The position numbers and the translations under genes are program-made. The notes under the pieces are model-generated. The model ran no database searches. It was not told the DNA's origin and saw only the letters and a program-made list of their open reading frames with translations. From the NCBI GenBank assembly GCA_002255495.1, contig NCAP01000005.1, positions 1 to 41,769 on the forward strand: a DNA stretch of 41,769 bases, in the 5' to 3' direction. Below, one piece after another: positions 32,051 through 40,901 of the stretch. The stretch's first letter is position 1. Each line of letters starts with the position of its first letter. Source of the stretch: Rhodospirillales bacterium 20-60-12. Its GTDB lineage: Bacteria > Pseudomonadota > Alphaproteobacteria > Acetobacterales > Acetobacteraceae.

Positions 32051-33067
32051 ATGGTGTTCCCTTTCTCCGCAATCATCGGCCAGGATGAGATGATCGATGC
32101 GCTGATCATCGCCGCCATCGAGCCCCGTCTGTCAGGTGTTCTCATTTTCGGTGATCGCGGCACAGGAAAATCCACCGCCGTGCGCGCGCTGGCATCCTTG
32201 CTGCCCGATATGCCGGCGGTGGTCGGTTGCGCCTATGGCTGCGATCCTGGTGACACAGCCGCCTTCTGTGCCGAATGCCGCGCGCGACAAGCCGCCGGCA
32301 CCTTGCAGGCCGGCCGCGCCGCCGTCCCGGTGGTCGATCTGCCGCTCGGCGCCACCGAGGATCGTGTCGTCGGCGCGCTCAATCTCGAACGCGCTTTGGC
32401 CGATGGCGTCAAACTTTTCGAGCCCGGCCTTTTGGCCCGTGCCCATCGCGGCTTTTTATATATCGATGAAGTCAATCTGCTCGAAGATCATATCGTCGAT
32501 CTGCTGCTCGATGTCTCGGCCTCGGGAGAAAACGTCGTCGAACGCGAAGGGCTCAGCCTGCGCCACCCGGCCCGTTTCGTCCTGGTCGGCAGCGGCAATC
32601 CCGAAGAGGGCGAATTGCGCCCGCAATTACTCGATCGCTTCGGCCTCTGCGTCGAAGTTAAAACCCCCACCGCGATTGATACCCGCATCGCCATCGTGCG
32701 CCGGCGGGATGAATATGACCACGATCCCGCGGGGTTTTGCCAATCCTGGCAGGCTGCCGATGCCGCCTTGCGCGAGAAAATCCTCGCAGCCAAAGATTAT
32801 CTGCCAAGCCTTGTCGTGTCCGACGATGCCATGAAACTCGCCGCGCGTTTATGCATGGCCCTCGGCACGGATGGGCTGCGCGGCGAGCTGACGCTCATGC
32901 GCGCCGCCCGCGCTTTGGCCGCGTTTGAGCACGCCGATGAAGTCACCGCCACTCATCTGGCCCGCATGGCGCCTTCCGCCTTGCGCCATCGCCTGCGCCG
33001 CGATCCGCTCGATGAGAGTCTCGCAGGCGTCCGCGTCGAACGCGCTGTGGCCGAGATTTTTGCCTGA
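32051..33067 (+). CDS. bchI: Magnesium chelatase subunit I
   Basis: This 338-residue AAA+ ATPase forms rings with BchD and drives metal insertion by BchH. Walker A is GDRGTGKS (34-41) and Walker B lies in FLYIDEVNLLEDHIVDLLLDV; ASGENVVEREGLSLRHPARFVLVGSGNPEEGELRPQLLDRFG is the family signature, with the sensor and arginine finger region. It overlaps bchD (TGATG). All motifs look intact. Confidence 0.97.
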   Translation: MVFPFSAIIGQDEMIDALIIAAIEPRLSGVLIFGDRGTGKSTAVRALASLLPDMPAVVGCAYGCDPGDTAAFCAECRARQAAGTLQAGRAAVPVVDLPLGATEDRVVGALNLERALADGVKLFEPGLLARAHRGFLYIDEVNLLEDHIVDLLLDVSASGENVVEREGLSLRHPARFVLVGSGNPEEGELRPQLLDRFGLCVEVKTPTAIDTRIAIVRRRDEYDHDPAGFCQSWQAADAALREKILAAKDYLPSLVVSDDAMKLAARLCMALGTDGLRGELTLMRAARALAAFEHADEVTATHLARMAPSALRHRLRRDPLDESLAGVRVERAVAEIFA

Positions 33068-34812
33068 TGTCACCCTTCGAGCCGATGCCCGAACACGACC
33101 CCGCGCCGGCGCCCGCTTATGACGATGCCCAGTGGGTTGCCATACTCACCGCCATCGATCCGGCAGGCCTCGGTGGCGTCGCGCTCCGCGCCTGGTCGAG
33201 CCCCCAGCGCGATTTATTCCTGCATCATCTGCGCCTCTTGCTGCCATCTGCCGCACCGTTTCGTAAAATGCCCCTGAACATCGCCGATGAGCGACTGTTC
33301 GGCGGCCTCGATCTCACAGCCACACTTGCCGCCTCAAAACCGGTCATGGCGCAAGGAATGCTTGCCGATGCTGCGGGCGGGGCGATCCTCATCGCCATGG
33401 CCGAGCGGCTCGACCGCGGTCGCGCGGCCCGCATCGCCAATATCATGGACCAGCAACCATGCCCGGCGATGATCCTGCTGGACGAAGGGCTGGAGGATGA
33501 CGAAGCCCCCCCCGCCGCCCTGGCGGACCGGCTGGCTTTTTCCCTCTCCGGTCATGCCTTGCCCGCGGGCGGCGTGCTCTGGCCTGATCAGCTTGATATC
33601 GCGGCTGCCACAGAATGCCTGCCGGCGGTCGCGCTGAGCGATGCCGGGCTGGACCGGCTCTGCCGCCTCGCCTCGATGTTTGGCATTTATTCCCTGCGCC
33701 CCTCTATCCTGGCAGCCCGCGCCGCCCACGCCCGCGCCGCCTTCGATGGCCGCTTGGAGGTCGATGAGACGGATATCGATCTGGCGGTCCGCCTCGTCCT
33801 GGTGCCTCGGGCCACCATCATCCCCGCATCCGAACCCGTATCCGACGAGCCTGATCAGCCTGATCAGCCGGAGGATCAACCGACCGACACAACCGCGCCG
33901 AACGAGCAAATCCAAGAATTGGAGGAAACCGTCACCGACGCCACTCAATCGCTCTTGCCGCCGGAATTGCTCGCCGCCCTTGCGGCCTCCCACCGCCAGC
34001 GGCGCACCCCGCGTGGCGCCGGCCAGGCGGGCGAGAGCATGAGCAAATTGCGCGGCCGCCCGGCTGGCAGCCGGCCCGGCGCACTGGGCGGCGGCGCCCG
34101 CCTGGCATTGCTCGACACACTACGCGCCGCCGCACCCTGGCAGCGCTTGCGCGCCCGGCCCGATCAGCCGGAACGGCGCGGCAAAATCGCCGTCCGTGCC
34201 GATGATTTCAGAATCCTCCGCTTCAAGGAGCGGGCGCGGACGGTTGCCATATTCAGCGTCGATGCGTCGGGCTCCGCTGCCCTCAACCGCCTGGCCGAAG
34301 CCAAGGGTGCGATTCAACTCCTGCTCGCCGATTGCTATGTCCGGCGCGATCAGGTGGCCCTGGTCGCCTTCCGCGGCCGTGCCGCGGAATGTCTCCTGCC
34401 ACCCACCCATGCCCTCGCCCGCGCCCGCCGCTCATTGGCCAGCCTGCCCGGCGGCGGACCGACACCGTTGGCGCTCGGGATCGATGAAGCGCGCCTGCTG
34501 GCCGATGCCGAACGCCGCCGCGGCCATCTGCCCTTGCTGGTGCTACTGACCGATGGCGGGGCGAATATCGGCCGCGATGGCAAGCCGGGCCGCGCCGCCG
34601 CCGCCGCCGATGCGCTGGCCGCCGCCCGCCAATGCAAAGTGGCGGGTTTCAGGGCGCTGGTGGTGGACACAGCACCCAGGCCCAACCCGTTCGTCGCCAA
34701 ACTCGCGGCCGAAATGGGCGCGCGCTATCTGCCGCTGCCCTACGCCGATGCCCAGTCGCTCAGCCGCGCCGTCCAGAACCAGGATTTCATCAATGTCCGA
34801 TCGGCCGCTTAA
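33067..34812 (+). CDS. bchD: Magnesium chelatase subunit D
   Basis: This 581-residue protein has a degenerate AAA+ half (about 20-245; MPLNIADERLFGGLDL), an acidic Pro/Gln-rich linker (about 255-300, DQPDQPEDQP), a basic Gly/Arg stretch (about 310-345) and a C-terminal von Willebrand A domain with MIDAS residues DASGS (399-403), LPGGGPTPLALG and LTDGGAN. It is the platform for BchI in the chelatase. Length and motifs are normal, so there is no sign of the bchD defect that makes Rhodobacter mutants accumulate Zn-bacteriochlorophyll. It overlaps bchO by 20 bases. Confidence 0.95.
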   Translation: MSPFEPMPEHDPAPAPAYDDAQWVAILTAIDPAGLGGVALRAWSSPQRDLFLHHLRLLLPSAAPFRKMPLNIADERLFGGLDLTATLAASKPVMAQGMLADAAGGAILIAMAERLDRGRAARIANIMDQQPCPAMILLDEGLEDDEAPPAALADRLAFSLSGHALPAGGVLWPDQLDIAAATECLPAVALSDAGLDRLCRLASMFGIYSLRPSILAARAAHARAAFDGRLEVDETDIDLAVRLVLVPRATIIPASEPVSDEPDQPDQPEDQPTDTTAPNEQIQELEETVTDATQSLLPPELLAALAASHRQRRTPRGAGQAGESMSKLRGRPAGSRPGALGGGARLALLDTLRAAAPWQRLRARPDQPERRGKIAVRADDFRILRFKERARTVAIFSVDASGSAALNRLAEAKGAIQLLLADCYVRRDQVALVAFRGRAAECLLPPTHALARARRSLASLPGGGPTPLALGIDEARLLADAERRRGHLPLLVLLTDGGANIGRDGKPGRAAAAADALAAARQCKVAGFRALVVDTAPRPNPFVAKLAAEMGARYLPLPYADAQSLSRAVQNQDFINVRSAA

Positions 34813-35752
34813 CACCCTCACCCAGGCGACGCCCCCGGCCGCCTTCTGGGGGGCCGACCCGCCGCTGTGGCAGCGTGAGGGAGCCGGCTGGCCCAACCGC
34901 GAAGCAAGCCGCTTCATCCGGGCTGGAGGGTTGAACTGGCATGTCCAGATCATGGGCGATGGCCCGCCCGTGCTCCTGCTCCACGGCACCGGTGCCGCTA
35001 CCCATTCCTGGCGCGATCTGGCGCCGTTGCTGGCGCAATATTTCACCATCATCGCGCCCGATCTGCCGGGCCATGGCTTCACCGACGGCGGGCGTGGCGT
35101 CCAAATGTCGGTCCCTGGCATGGCCGGCTTGGTCAAAGCCCTGCTCGCCAAACTCGATATCAAACCCGTGATGGCCATCGGCCATTCCGCCGGGGCCGCC
35201 ATCCTGGTGCATATGTGCCTCGAACATATGATCGCCCCGCGTGCTCTGATCAGCCTGAACGGCGCGCTGATGCCCTATGAAAGCAGCACCAGCCCGATCA
35301 TCGGCCCGGTCGCCCGGATGATCGCGCGCAATAAGCTCCTGCCGCGAATCTTCGCCTGGCGGGCGGCTGATCGGCCGGTGGTGGAAAATCTGCTGCGCAG
35401 TACCGGCTCGCAGATCGACGAAGCGGGAATCGAGTTCTACGCCCGCCTGGCGCGCCGGGCCGGCCATACCGGCGGTGCATTGGCCATGATGGGCAATTGG
35501 GATCTGCAAACGCTGGTCAAGAACCTACCGAAATTGAAAACGCCCTTGCTGCTGATCGTCGGCGCCAATGACCGCTCAATCCCGCCGGCTGACGCGCGGC
35601 GTGTGCAACGGATGCTGCCTGCCGCGCGCATTGTCATCATGCCCGGGCTCGGCCATTTGTCGCATGAGGAGGCGCCGCAGGCGACAGCCGATCTCATTCT
35701 CGATGAAGCCCGCGCCCAGCATGTTTTACAGAAGGTGGCACTGCCTGCATGA
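34793..35752 (+). CDS. bchO: BchO, alpha/beta hydrolase of the Mg-chelatase locus
   Basis: This 319-residue alpha/beta hydrolase has the oxyanion loop LLLHGTGAATHSW, the nucleophile elbow GHSAGAA and a late GLGHLSHEE with the catalytic His. BchO regularly follows bchID in purple bacteria; its substrate is not established, though a role at the chelatase or a tetrapyrrole hydrolysis step has been proposed. The start at 34793 lies inside the end of bchD; a longer in-frame extension is only a shadow of bchD. It overlaps crtI by four bases. Confidence 0.9.
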   Translation: MSDRPLNTLTQATPPAAFWGADPPLWQREGAGWPNREASRFIRAGGLNWHVQIMGDGPPVLLLHGTGAATHSWRDLAPLLAQYFTIIAPDLPGHGFTDGGRGVQMSVPGMAGLVKALLAKLDIKPVMAIGHSAGAAILVHMCLEHMIAPRALISLNGALMPYESSTSPIIGPVARMIARNKLLPRIFAWRAADRPVVENLLRSTGSQIDEAGIEFYARLARRAGHTGGALAMMGNWDLQTLVKNLPKLKTPLLLIVGANDRSIPPADARRVQRMLPAARIVIMPGLGHLSHEEAPQATADLILDEARAQHVLQKVALPA

Positions 35753-37275
35753 ACGCATCGCCCGACATTGCCAGTCTGCAAAATATCCAGGACCGGCCGC
35801 ACGCCGTCGTCATCGGCAGCGGCTTTGGCGGTCTCGCCGCGGCGATCCGCCTGGGCGCGCGTGGATATCGCGTCAGCGTCCTCGAACGGCTCAGCCAACC
35901 TGGCGGCCGGGCCCGGGTCTTCAGCCAGGATGGCTTCACTTTCGATGCCGGGCCGACCATCATCACAGCACCCTTCCTGCTCGATGAATTATGGCAATTA
36001 GCCGGTGCACGGCTCGCCGATGATGTCGATCTGCGCCCGGTCACCCCGTTCTACCGCATCGCATTTCATGACGGTTCAACATTCGATTGCACCGGTGATG
36101 CCGCGCAGATGCACGCGCAGATATTGGAAAAATTCCCTGCCGATATCCATGGTTATGAGAAATTCGTCGCCCTCAGCGAAGCAATTTATAAAATTGGCTT
36201 CGAGCAATTGGGCCATAAGCCGTTCGGCTCTCTCGTCGACATGCTGCGCATCCTGCCCGATCTGGTCAAGCTCTCAGGTTATCGCAGCGTCAGTGGTTTG
36301 GTGAATTCCTACATCAAGAATCCTAACTTACGCATTGCCCTGAGTTTTCATCCCCTGCTCGTCGGCGGCAATCCGCTGCGCACCAGCGCCATTTATTGCC
36401 TGATCCTGCATCTGGAGCGTAAATTCGGCGTGCATTTTCCAAAAGGTGGCACCGGCGCGCTGGTCGAGGCGATGGTCGGGCTCATCGCCCGCCAGAGCGG
36501 CAATCTGCGCTGCAACGCCACCGTTGATCGAATCATCGTGCAGGGCCGCACAGCAACCGGCGTGCGCCTCGAATCGGGGCTTGAAATCAAGGCCGATATT
36601 ATCGTCTCCAACGCCGATGCCGGATGGACCTATCAGCATTTGTTGCGCGGCAAAAAGAAATCCCGCTGGACCGACCGGCGCATCGCGCGCGCGCATTATT
36701 CCATGGGGCTTCTGGTCTGGTATTTCGGCACCAACCGGCAATGGCCGGCAGTGCCTCATCATACTATTCTCCTCGGCCCCCGCCACGATGAATTGCTCCG
36801 CGATATGTTCGAGCGGAAAATTCTCGCCGATGATTTCAGCCTCTATCTGCATCGCCCGACCGCGACCGACCCATCGCTCGCCCCGGCCGGCGGCGATGCA
36901 TTCTATGTCCTCTCCCCGGTGCCCAATCTGCAAGGCGAAATCGATTGGCAAAGCCAGGCCGAACCTTATCGACAAGCGATCGAGGCGCATTTGAACAAAA
37001 CCTGCCTGCCGGGTCTGACCGGTTCAATCGTGAGCTCAAAACTCATCACACCGGTCGATTTCAAGCATGATTTTCTCTCGCTGCATGGTGCAGGCTTCGG
37101 CATGGAACCACGCCTGATGCAAAGCGCATGGTTCAGGCCACATAATAAGAGCGAGGAAGTGGATAATTTGTTTCTGGTCGGCGCGGGAACCCATCCCGGT
37201 GCCGGCGTGCCGGGCGTCTTATCCTCGGCCCGCGTTCTCGATGAGGTGGTGCCCCATGGCAATGTCTTTCGCTGA
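35749..37275 (+). CDS. crtI: Phytoene desaturase
   Basis: This 508-residue FAD enzyme desaturates phytoene to neurosporene or lycopene; the number of steps cannot be read from sequence. The N-terminal dinucleotide fold is VVIGSGFGGLAAAIRLGARGYRVSVLERL followed by GGRARVF, and the C-terminal signature is NLFLVGAGTHPGAGVPGVLSSARV. The start overlaps the bchO stop (ATGA). It sits in the bacteriochlorophyll operon and overlaps crtB by 20 bases, the common crtIB arrangement. Confidence 0.95.
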   Translation: MNASPDIASLQNIQDRPHAVVIGSGFGGLAAAIRLGARGYRVSVLERLSQPGGRARVFSQDGFTFDAGPTIITAPFLLDELWQLAGARLADDVDLRPVTPFYRIAFHDGSTFDCTGDAAQMHAQILEKFPADIHGYEKFVALSEAIYKIGFEQLGHKPFGSLVDMLRILPDLVKLSGYRSVSGLVNSYIKNPNLRIALSFHPLLVGGNPLRTSAIYCLILHLERKFGVHFPKGGTGALVEAMVGLIARQSGNLRCNATVDRIIVQGRTATGVRLESGLEIKADIIVSNADAGWTYQHLLRGKKKSRWTDRRIARAHYSMGLLVWYFGTNRQWPAVPHHTILLGPRHDELLRDMFERKILADDFSLYLHRPTATDPSLAPAGGDAFYVLSPVPNLQGEIDWQSQAEPYRQAIEAHLNKTCLPGLTGSIVSSKLITPVDFKHDFLSLHGAGFGMEPRLMQSAWFRPHNKSEEVDNLFLVGAGTHPGAGVPGVLSSARVLDEVVPHGNVFR

Positions 37276-38287
37276 TCAATCCGACATCGCCGCTTGCCGC
37301 ACCTTGTTGCGCACCGGCTCGTTCAGTTTTCATGCCGCTTCCCTTCTGTTGCCGCGCAGCGTGCGCGATCAGGCGACGGCTTTATACGCGTTCTGCCGCA
37401 TCGCCGATGACGCGGTAGATCTGGGCACCGATCGTCATGAAGCCGTCGCCCGCCTGACCATGCGGCTCGATCTGGCTTATGCCGGAACACCCTTGCCCCA
37501 GCCGGTCGATCGCGCATTCGCAGGCTTGGTCGCCCATGATCATATTCCCAAAATTCTGCCCAGTGCCTTGATCGAAGGCCTCGCCTGGGATGCCGAAGGA
37601 CGGCGTTACGAGACAATGGCTGATCTGCTCGCCTACGCTATGCGGGTGGCCGGTTCCGTCGGCGTCATGATGGCGCTGATCATGGGTGTGCGCGATCATG
37701 CATCGCTCGCACGTGCGGCCGATCTGGGTATTGCCATGCAACTCACCAATATCGCCCGCGATGTCGGGGAGGATGCGCGAGCCGGGCGGATTTACCTGCC
37801 GCTCGCATGGCTCACCCAAGCCGGCATATCGCCGCATACATTATGCACCGACACGCGTTTCAATCCCGCACTGGCGAGCATTATCGCCAAACTTCTCGCT
37901 GTGGCCGATGAACTTTACAGCAAAGCCGAATCCGGCATTGGCTGCCTGCCGTTCTTCTGCCGCCCGGGCATCGGCGCGGCGCGATTGATTTATGCCGCCA
38001 TCGGTACCGAAATTGCACGTGCCGGATTTGATTCGATCAATCAGCGCGCGCGCGTCACAGGCGGCCGCAAACTAGCCCTCGCGGCCCGCGCGCTGCTATG
38101 CTGCGTGGTGCCGCGCGGCTCCGCTGCCGGCCCGGCCTTGCCGCAAGCTAGCCAATTAGTCGCCGCTGCTTGCATTGCCGATGGTCCTGCAAAAATCAAT
38201 TGGTTCGTCAATGTACTGACGATTTTTGAACGGCTCGAACGGCTTGAACGCGCCCAGCGAGCGCAGAAAGGTGGGGGCTTCGCATGA
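37256..38287 (+). CDS. crtB: Phytoene synthase
   Basis: This 343-residue enzyme joins two GGPP into phytoene. Both aspartate motifs are present: FCRIADDAVDLGTD and NIARDVGEDARAGRIYLP. RSVRDQATALYAFCR and WDAEGRRYETMADLLAYAMRVAGSVG are also typical. The start is ATG 37256 or 37262, within the end of crtI, with a GAGG upstream. The last bases overlap the ATG of a small ORF. Confidence 0.95.
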   Translation: MAMSFADQSDIAACRTLLRTGSFSFHAASLLLPRSVRDQATALYAFCRIADDAVDLGTDRHEAVARLTMRLDLAYAGTPLPQPVDRAFAGLVAHDHIPKILPSALIEGLAWDAEGRRYETMADLLAYAMRVAGSVGVMMALIMGVRDHASLARAADLGIAMQLTNIARDVGEDARAGRIYLPLAWLTQAGISPHTLCTDTRFNPALASIIAKLLAVADELYSKAESGIGCLPFFCRPGIGAARLIYAAIGTEIARAGFDSINQRARVTGGRKLALAARALLCCVVPRGSAAGPALPQASQLVAAACIADGPAKINWFVNVLTIFERLERLERAQRAQKGGGFA

Positions 38288-38484
38288 ATAGCCGCCTGGG
38301 TACTCTACTTGATTGGACGTTGGCTGATTTCAGTTTTCTCGGCATCGCCATTTGGCAATATATTTCCGTCACGCGCGATCTCAAGCGCAGCAAAGCACGC
38401 GAAGCCGCCGAGCGGCAGGCGGCGGAACAGAACGCGGCCAGCAGCGTCTCACCGCCAGTGCCGGGGCATCCGGAAGGGCAATAA
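38284..38484 (+). CDS. Small membrane-anchored ORF after crtB
   Basis: This 66-residue ORF starts at the crtB stop (ATGA), so translation is coupled. It has one possible membrane helix (about 13-28, LADFSFLGIAIWQYIS) followed by a charged helix RDLKRSKAREAAERQAAEQNA and a Pro-rich tail. I recognise no family. Its 3' end overlaps the convergent 3' end of crtC by 36 bases, with no terminator between them. Coupling and topology make it plausible as a gene. Confidence 0.5.
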   Translation: MNSRLGTLLDWTLADFSFLGIAIWQYISVTRDLKRSKAREAAERQAAEQNAASSVSPPVPGHPEGQ

Positions 38485-39372
38485 CAGCCGCACCCAGGGC
38501 TGATCGAAGCGGTTCAAATCCAGGCTCTCGTGAACCGCCTCCTGAATCTCGCCCGCCAACTGCGTGCGAATCAGCGAGCGCATGTAAAATGGCGAATCCT
38601 CCAGCGTTTTCACAATCATCGGGCGGAACGCCGAATCGCTGCGAGTCTCGCGCTTCACCCGCCATAATCCGCGCGGCAAAGCTGAAATCGGCGGTGCTGC
38701 GAATCGCTCAACCGGCCGCTCAGAGCTGAAACGCAAGGCCAGGCAATATCGCTCTGCATCGCGCGGCTGGACATCATACAGCACCCGGGCCCCGCTTTCG
38801 CTCATGCCGCGCGACCAGTGCCAGGATGAGAAATCAAGCCCCATAGGGCGGCTGCCATGATTCGAATCGATGTAGGCGTGGCCTTGCCATTGGCAATCCG
38901 GGCCGAAATCAACGTCAATCCGCGCGCGCGGCGCAATCGGTTGCCAGCAATGGCGCCCGCCCTGATCCAATGGATAAATCACCCGCTCCAAAGCCTCCGG
39001 CCTGACGCAAATGCGGCCCTTCAAACGGCGCGGCACTGGCACCGTTATTTCATCGAACGTGCCGTGCAATGCAGCACCGTCCCAATTCAATCTGCTCGGC
39101 CCAATCTGCAAACGAGCCGAATCACGAACAACGCTGTGCCACCGCCGCTCGGTCATCGCCCAGGCATGCCGGCGCGGCTGATACAGCACCACATTCATGG
39201 CGCAGAAATTTTCGGCCTGTCCCTGCCGGCGGGCAATCGCGCGCGCGTAATAAGGCGAAAACACGCTACCGATGAAGGCGATGATGGTCAGAGCCTGGCT
39301 GCCATCATCACTGATCGCATCGACATACCACCAGCGATAGCCGCCATCGCCTACCGGCTGGTCGAATCGTAA
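38449..39372 (-). CDS. crtC: Carotenoid 1,2-hydratase (hydroxyneurosporene synthase)
   Basis: CrtC adds water to the C1,2 double bond of acyclic carotenoids, the first step toward spirilloxanthin or spheroidene. The conserved region begins FDQPVGDGGYRWWYVDAISDDG, then LTIIAFIGSVFSPYYA and, later, WQGHAYIDSNHGSRPMG and FSSWHWSRG. The left boundary given (39372) is where homology begins. There is no in-frame ATG, GTG or TTG between 39654 and a GTG at 39264 that is already inside the conserved IGSVF segment, so initiation must use a rare codon or a late start. A CTG at 39291 (before TIIAF) is one option. The 5' end overlaps the crtD stop. Confidence 0.85.
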   Translation of the reverse strand, partial: LRFDQPVGDGGYRWWYVDAISDDGSQALTIIAFIGSVFSPYYARAIARRQGQAENFCAMNVVLYQPRRHAWAMTERRWHSVVRDSARLQIGPSRLNWDGAALHGTFDEITVPVPRRLKGRICVRPEALERVIYPLDQGGRHCWQPIAPRARIDVDFGPDCQWQGHAYIDSNHGSRPMGLDFSSWHWSRGMSESGARVLYDVQPRDAERYCLALRFSSERPVERFAAPPISALPRGLWRVKRETRSDSAFRPMIVKTLEDSPFYMRSLIRTQLAGEIQEAVHESLDLNRFDQPWVRLLLPFRMPRHWR

Positions 39373-40814
39373 TCCTGGATGATCCGCGCCGCCGCCAACC
39401 GGCCCGACATCGCCGCCATCGGCAAGCCCGGCCCCGGATGCACCGATCCGCCCGCCAGATACAGGCCCTTGAGCAGGCTGCGTGCCCCGGGGCGCGCAAA
39501 CGGGTCGCGCCAGCCGGTCAGCGCCCGGCCATACAGCGCCCCGCCGGTGTGCGGAAACATCGTCGCGAATTCCGCCGGTCCCGTCAGGCTGCTGTGTGTC
39601 GCCTCGATCGCCAGGCCCGCCTGGGCCAGCGTCCGGTATAAGGTCTCCTGGCATCGCGCAATCTCCAGATTTGATAAAGCATGGGCATCGCCCGTCGCCG
39701 GGGCATTCACCAGGCAGAATAAACGCGCCCCGCCCTGATGGCAGATATAAATCGTCGGATCCGGCGGCAATGCGCCGCGTGCAATAGCGGCAAATTCGCC
39801 CTCATAATCATCGCCGAAAAACACATTATGATGGCTGAGCGGAAAACCATGATGCGCGGCCTTCATCGACCAGGTCAGCGCAGAGAGCGAGCGCGGTGGC
39901 ATCGCGCGCGCCCCACCCACCGCGCGCGCTGCTGCCGCACCAAATAATCCGCCGGCCAAAGCCGCGACATCCGCATTGGCAATAACAATGTCGCTGGAGA
40001 GCCTCGTGCCGTCCGCTAGAATCACCCCGCTTGCAGCACCCTGATTCGTCGAAATTTCAGCTACAGCCTGGTTATATCGAAACACAGCCCCTTGTGCGCT
40101 GGCCAATTGTGTCAGTACCTGCGCCAATCGATGCATGCCGCCTGCGATCCGCCACACACCCAATTGTTCAACATGGGCAATCAGCATCAACGTAGCGGGT
40201 GCAGTGAACGGCGATGCTCCTGAATATGTCGCATAGCGGCCGAATAATTGGCGCAGGCGCGGGTCGGTGAAATAATTCCCCAGCTCACGCCACAGGCTGG
40301 CGAAGGGCGATATGCGCAGCAACGCACCGGCCTTCGAAAACCCCGCATTGCGCGCAAGCCCCATCAAACCGGGCCGCTGGGCCTGCATGAAACTCAAATT
40401 GAGCGTCTCGTAAACCTCCTGCGCCCGGGCTGAAAAAGCCGCAAACCCGCGGGCCGCTTGCGCGCCGGCAAACACGCCGATCGCATCCTGGCTCGCCGCC
40501 GCATCGGCGTATAAATCCAGCCGCGATCCATCTTTCCACGCATGCCGCGCCAGAATCTCCTGCTTTTCCAGTTGCAGATGATCAGCAATGTCAGCACCCA
40601 CATCGGCAAAAATCCGCTCGAATAGGTCGCGCATGGTGAACACGGTGGGCCCCGCATCGATCGCTTCGCCACCGACCGCGACCTGCCGCAATTTACCCCC
40701 CGGCACACCGGCGCGCTCGCAAACCGTCACCGCGAATCCCGCATGCGCGAGCAATAACGCCGAGACCAACCCGCCAATACCCGCCCCGATGATGATTATT
40801 CTGCGCTGCGCCAT
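39351..40814 (-). CDS. crtD: Methoxyneurosporene/hydroxycarotenoid 3,4-desaturase
   Basis: This 487-residue FAD enzyme of the CrtI/CrtD family introduces the C3,4 double bond after CrtC. It has RIIIIGAGIGGLVSALLLAHAGFAVTVCERA at the N-terminus, GGKLRQV, and a C-terminal KGLYLAGGSVHPGPGLPMAAMSGRLAA flavin signature. It forms an operon with crtC, transcribed away from crtE. Adjacency to crtC favours crtD over a second crtI. No crtF or crtA is in the window. Confidence 0.92.
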   Translation of the reverse strand: MAQRRIIIIGAGIGGLVSALLLAHAGFAVTVCERAGVPGGKLRQVAVGGEAIDAGPTVFTMRDLFERIFADVGADIADHLQLEKQEILARHAWKDGSRLDLYADAAASQDAIGVFAGAQAARGFAAFSARAQEVYETLNLSFMQAQRPGLMGLARNAGFSKAGALLRISPFASLWRELGNYFTDPRLRQLFGRYATYSGASPFTAPATLMLIAHVEQLGVWRIAGGMHRLAQVLTQLASAQGAVFRYNQAVAEISTNQGAASGVILADGTRLSSDIVIANADVAALAGGLFGAAAARAVGGARAMPPRSLSALTWSMKAAHHGFPLSHHNVFFGDDYEGEFAAIARGALPPDPTIYICHQGGARLFCLVNAPATGDAHALSNLEIARCQETLYRTLAQAGLAIEATHSSLTGPAEFATMFPHTGGALYGRALTGWRDPFARPGARSLLKGLYLAGGSVHPGPGLPMAAMSGRLAAARIIQDYDSTSR

Positions 40815-40901
40815 GCACCTGTATCGAAATCTCTTGACGTTGTGTCAATCCAGACGCACAGTCCCAAGTGACAATAAAAGTTGACACATACAGAGGTCAC
40901 C
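40815..40901. promoter_or_regulatory. Divergent crtD-crtE control region with PpsR boxes
   Basis: TGTCAATCCAGACGCACA (40843-40860) is a perfect TGT-N12-ACA box. Twenty-six bases on, TGACAATAAAAGTTGACA (40869-40886) is a one-mismatch box (TGA-N12-ACA). Tandem sites are typical of PpsR-repressed crt promoters, so both crtCD and crtE are probably repressed in air. Confidence 0.65.

Noticed and set aside
33067..34812. A bchD defect as an explanation for zinc pigment
   Set aside because: BchD has normal length, an intact MIDAS motif and linker, so no lesion is visible.
39373..39654. N-terminal 94-residue extension of crtC
   Set aside because: It overlaps the conserved C-terminal flavin motif region of crtD, reads as Gly/Asp-rich non-protein sequence and has no homology to CrtC.
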